A stretch of 64,000 bases of DNA, taken from the NCBI RefSeq assembly GCF_048128805.1, contig NC_136019.1, forward strand, positions 11,580,905 through 11,644,904. Direction: 5' to 3'. The notes beneath the pieces are model-generated. The model saw only the letters and a list, made by a program, of their open reading frames with translations. It was not told the DNA's origin and did not search any database. The stretch comes from Centroberyx gerrardi (Eukaryota; Chordata; Actinopteri; Beryciformes; Berycidae). This document shows positions 62,545-64,000 of this stretch, piece after piece. A program made the translations under genes and the position numbers. Within the stretch, counting starts at the first letter, position 1. Each line of letters starts with the position of its first letter.

Positions 62545-64000
62545 TCAGAGTGTGCGGTGGTTTGGGTGTGTAGGTGGCCCATTGAAGAGTGCTACTGTAA
62601 CTCCAGAGACCATCAACCAGACTGACACCCCATCCTCTCTAGAAGGCTTCAGTGTCTAATTGTTCTGGCGGTCTGTATCTGTGTATGAGAAAGATGAATG
62701 TGTTTACTGCAGAGAATGCCTTTACACGATTGGTACAACAATCTGTCCATGGCTTGTAATATTTTATATGATTGGTTGGTACTTACTTGCGATGATGCTA
62801 GTTGGTATAATATCCAGAGAAGTCTCTCTAGCATTTAATGAGTCTTTAATGACTTGTACTGCTGTGTTGCTGCTTGGAACCGATTCCTGATTCCTGAAGG
62901 TTAGAGTCATATCCACTCCCACCGAGCCGTTCCTGCAGAGAAAACAAAATAGTTAAAATAAAGTAATATGAAAGACAGATTTAACCTATTGCATATTTAA
63001 TTCTGAAATCAAATCTTACCAGAATCTGTTTATTGTGCTTTTAAGAAACGACTCTGGATATTTCTTCCTGAAAGCATTGCCAACCTGTGAACAAGACATA
63101 TTAAGGACACACACTGAGCACATAGCTGAACACATACACTCACACTCACATATCACAACATATATACAATATACAGTACCAGTCAAACGTTTGGACACAC
63201 CTGATTGAACATCTGCTATGTTTTTCATTATCTTAAAGCCATTTTGATCTAAAGGCTTATGCTTAAATGTTTGAAATTTGTTTCTTAGATAAATATAAAT
63301 AGTGAAGTTGATGCCTATGTATGAATTTCTTTCCAAAGCCTTTGCCTTTCCATCAAGGCAAAGGGCGGCTACTTTAAAGAATCTAAAATATAAGATAGTT
63401 TTGATTTGTCTAACACTTTTTTGGTCACTGCATAATTCCATTTGTGTTATTTCATAGTTTTGATGTCTTTACTATTATTCTAAAATGTGGAAAATAGTAA
63501 AAATAAAGGAAAATGTGGTGTGTCCAAACTTTTGACTGGTAGTGTACACACAGCATACCCACATTGTTTAAGAAAAAAAAAGAAAAAAGAATAAGGTAAT
63601 AAGAATAAGGTAATTACCTCTCTTGTGATGTTCTGAGCGAGCCTTTGGTGCTCTGTGGTGTTTGGATTCAAGAGTGCAGAGTTGAATTCATCATTTAACC
63701 GCATCTGCATGTGCAGCGTTCCCTCTGACTCTTCTGAGTCCTCATTTCCCACATTGCTGCTGTTGGATGTTTTGGTGAGAGGAAATGTCCCAGAGTTCGT
63801 TGCATTAAGGGACTCAGTGGCCAAGGTTGTATCATTGGCCTTTGAAACAGGGAATGTGGCGCGGATAACAGTTGGATAAGCAAAGACAATGGGGACAATT
63901 TTTGGGGTATGTCTGAAGAACACAATGGTTTCCCTAGAGGATGGGATAAAAGTAGGCATTGCTTGCTCTTGTGTTGTGTTGACTGCCGTAGGTTTGAGGG
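62545..64000 (-). CDS. Second SEA-domain membrane/mucin-like gene, 3' part (partial)
   Basis: On the minus strand, exon 63618 to beyond 64000 (open to the window edge) reads a Ser/Thr/Asn-rich segment and then SEA-N, TLHMQMRLNDEFNSALLNP, with several NXT/NXS sites. Exon 63020-63084 (65 nt) and exon 62787-62932 (146 nt) complete the SEA domain, including WNGSVGVDMTLTF at the usual cleavage position. The 65-nt middle exon and all phases equal those of the neighbouring mucin gene. A possible last exon, 62545-62636, fits the phase and would add DGVSVWLMVSGVTVALF, a short hydrophobic tail, then a stop. That exon is uncertain because its acceptor overlaps a weaker AG. The 5' part lies outside the window. 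It is probably a diverged paralogue of the 26018-40589 gene; no named orthologue is recognised. Confidence 0.7.
63172..63546. mobile_element. Tc1-type MITE inside the second SEA gene
   Basis: The inverted ends read TACAGTACCAGTCAAACGTT and, from the right, TACACTACCAGTCAAAAGTT, with TA at both sides. Same family as 18915-19201 in reversed orientation but longer. It lies in the intron between the first two visible SEA exons. Confidence 0.88.

Noticed and set aside
63016-63441. Minus-strand frame of 141 codons near the second SEA gene
   Set aside because: Reads through the Tc1 MITE into the 65-nt SEA exon; only 63020-63084 is real coding.

Overview
The window is vertebrate nuclear DNA, almost certainly from a teleost fish. 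The genes are spliced with GT-AG introns and encode vertebrate proteins. Intergenic DNA and introns hold fish-type DNA transposon debris: Tc1/mariner MITEs with TA ends, hAT elements with perfect 8-bp target duplications, and a PIF/Harbinger deletion derivative. CA/GT and GTA microsatellites are common. I recognised no retrovirus, LTR element or Polinton.

Layout. (1) 1477-9799, plus strand: an oxysterol-binding protein (OSBP) gene in 15 coding exons, plus a candidate 39-nt alternative exon with a GC donor. (2) 13896-16859, plus strand: an aminoacylase-3/aspartoacylase gene (acy3-like) in six exons, with a Tc1 relic in its last intron. (3) 18575-20868, minus strand: claudin domain-containing protein 1 (cldnd1) in four exons, tail to tail with acy3. 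(4) 20869-26017: gene-poor DNA. (5) 26018-40589, minus strand: a 19-exon gene whose splice phases all agree. It encodes a secreted, probably GPI-anchored mucin of about 2,800 residues: signal peptide, two large Thr/Gly/Ser tandem-repeat blocks, six SEA domains and a C-terminal hydrophobic tail. One repeat exon alone is 4.36 kb, and part of the gene is a near-perfect 1,555-bp tandem duplication. (6) 40590-45270 and 55441-62544: repeat-rich DNA. (7) 45.3-55.65 kb, plus strand: an 11-exon DUF4806-family gene, flanked on both sides by unusual AACGTT-rich satellite arrays in apparently inverted orientation. One exon contains a perfect 35-bp palindrome at the point where the reading frame changes. 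(8) 62545-64000+, minus strand: the 3' part of a second SEA-domain gene with the same exon phases as the first.

The housekeeping genes (OSBP at ER-Golgi contacts, acy3, cldnd1) are conserved and intact. The right two thirds is a fast-evolving locus of SEA/mucin genes on the minus strand, split by a region carrying the DUF4806 gene and many mobile elements. The most interesting signals are the mucin array and its recent internal duplications, the possible mobile origin of the DUF4806 block, and the coding-exon palindrome. All exon models are read by eye from splice signals, phase and remembered homologues. No alignment or database search was run.
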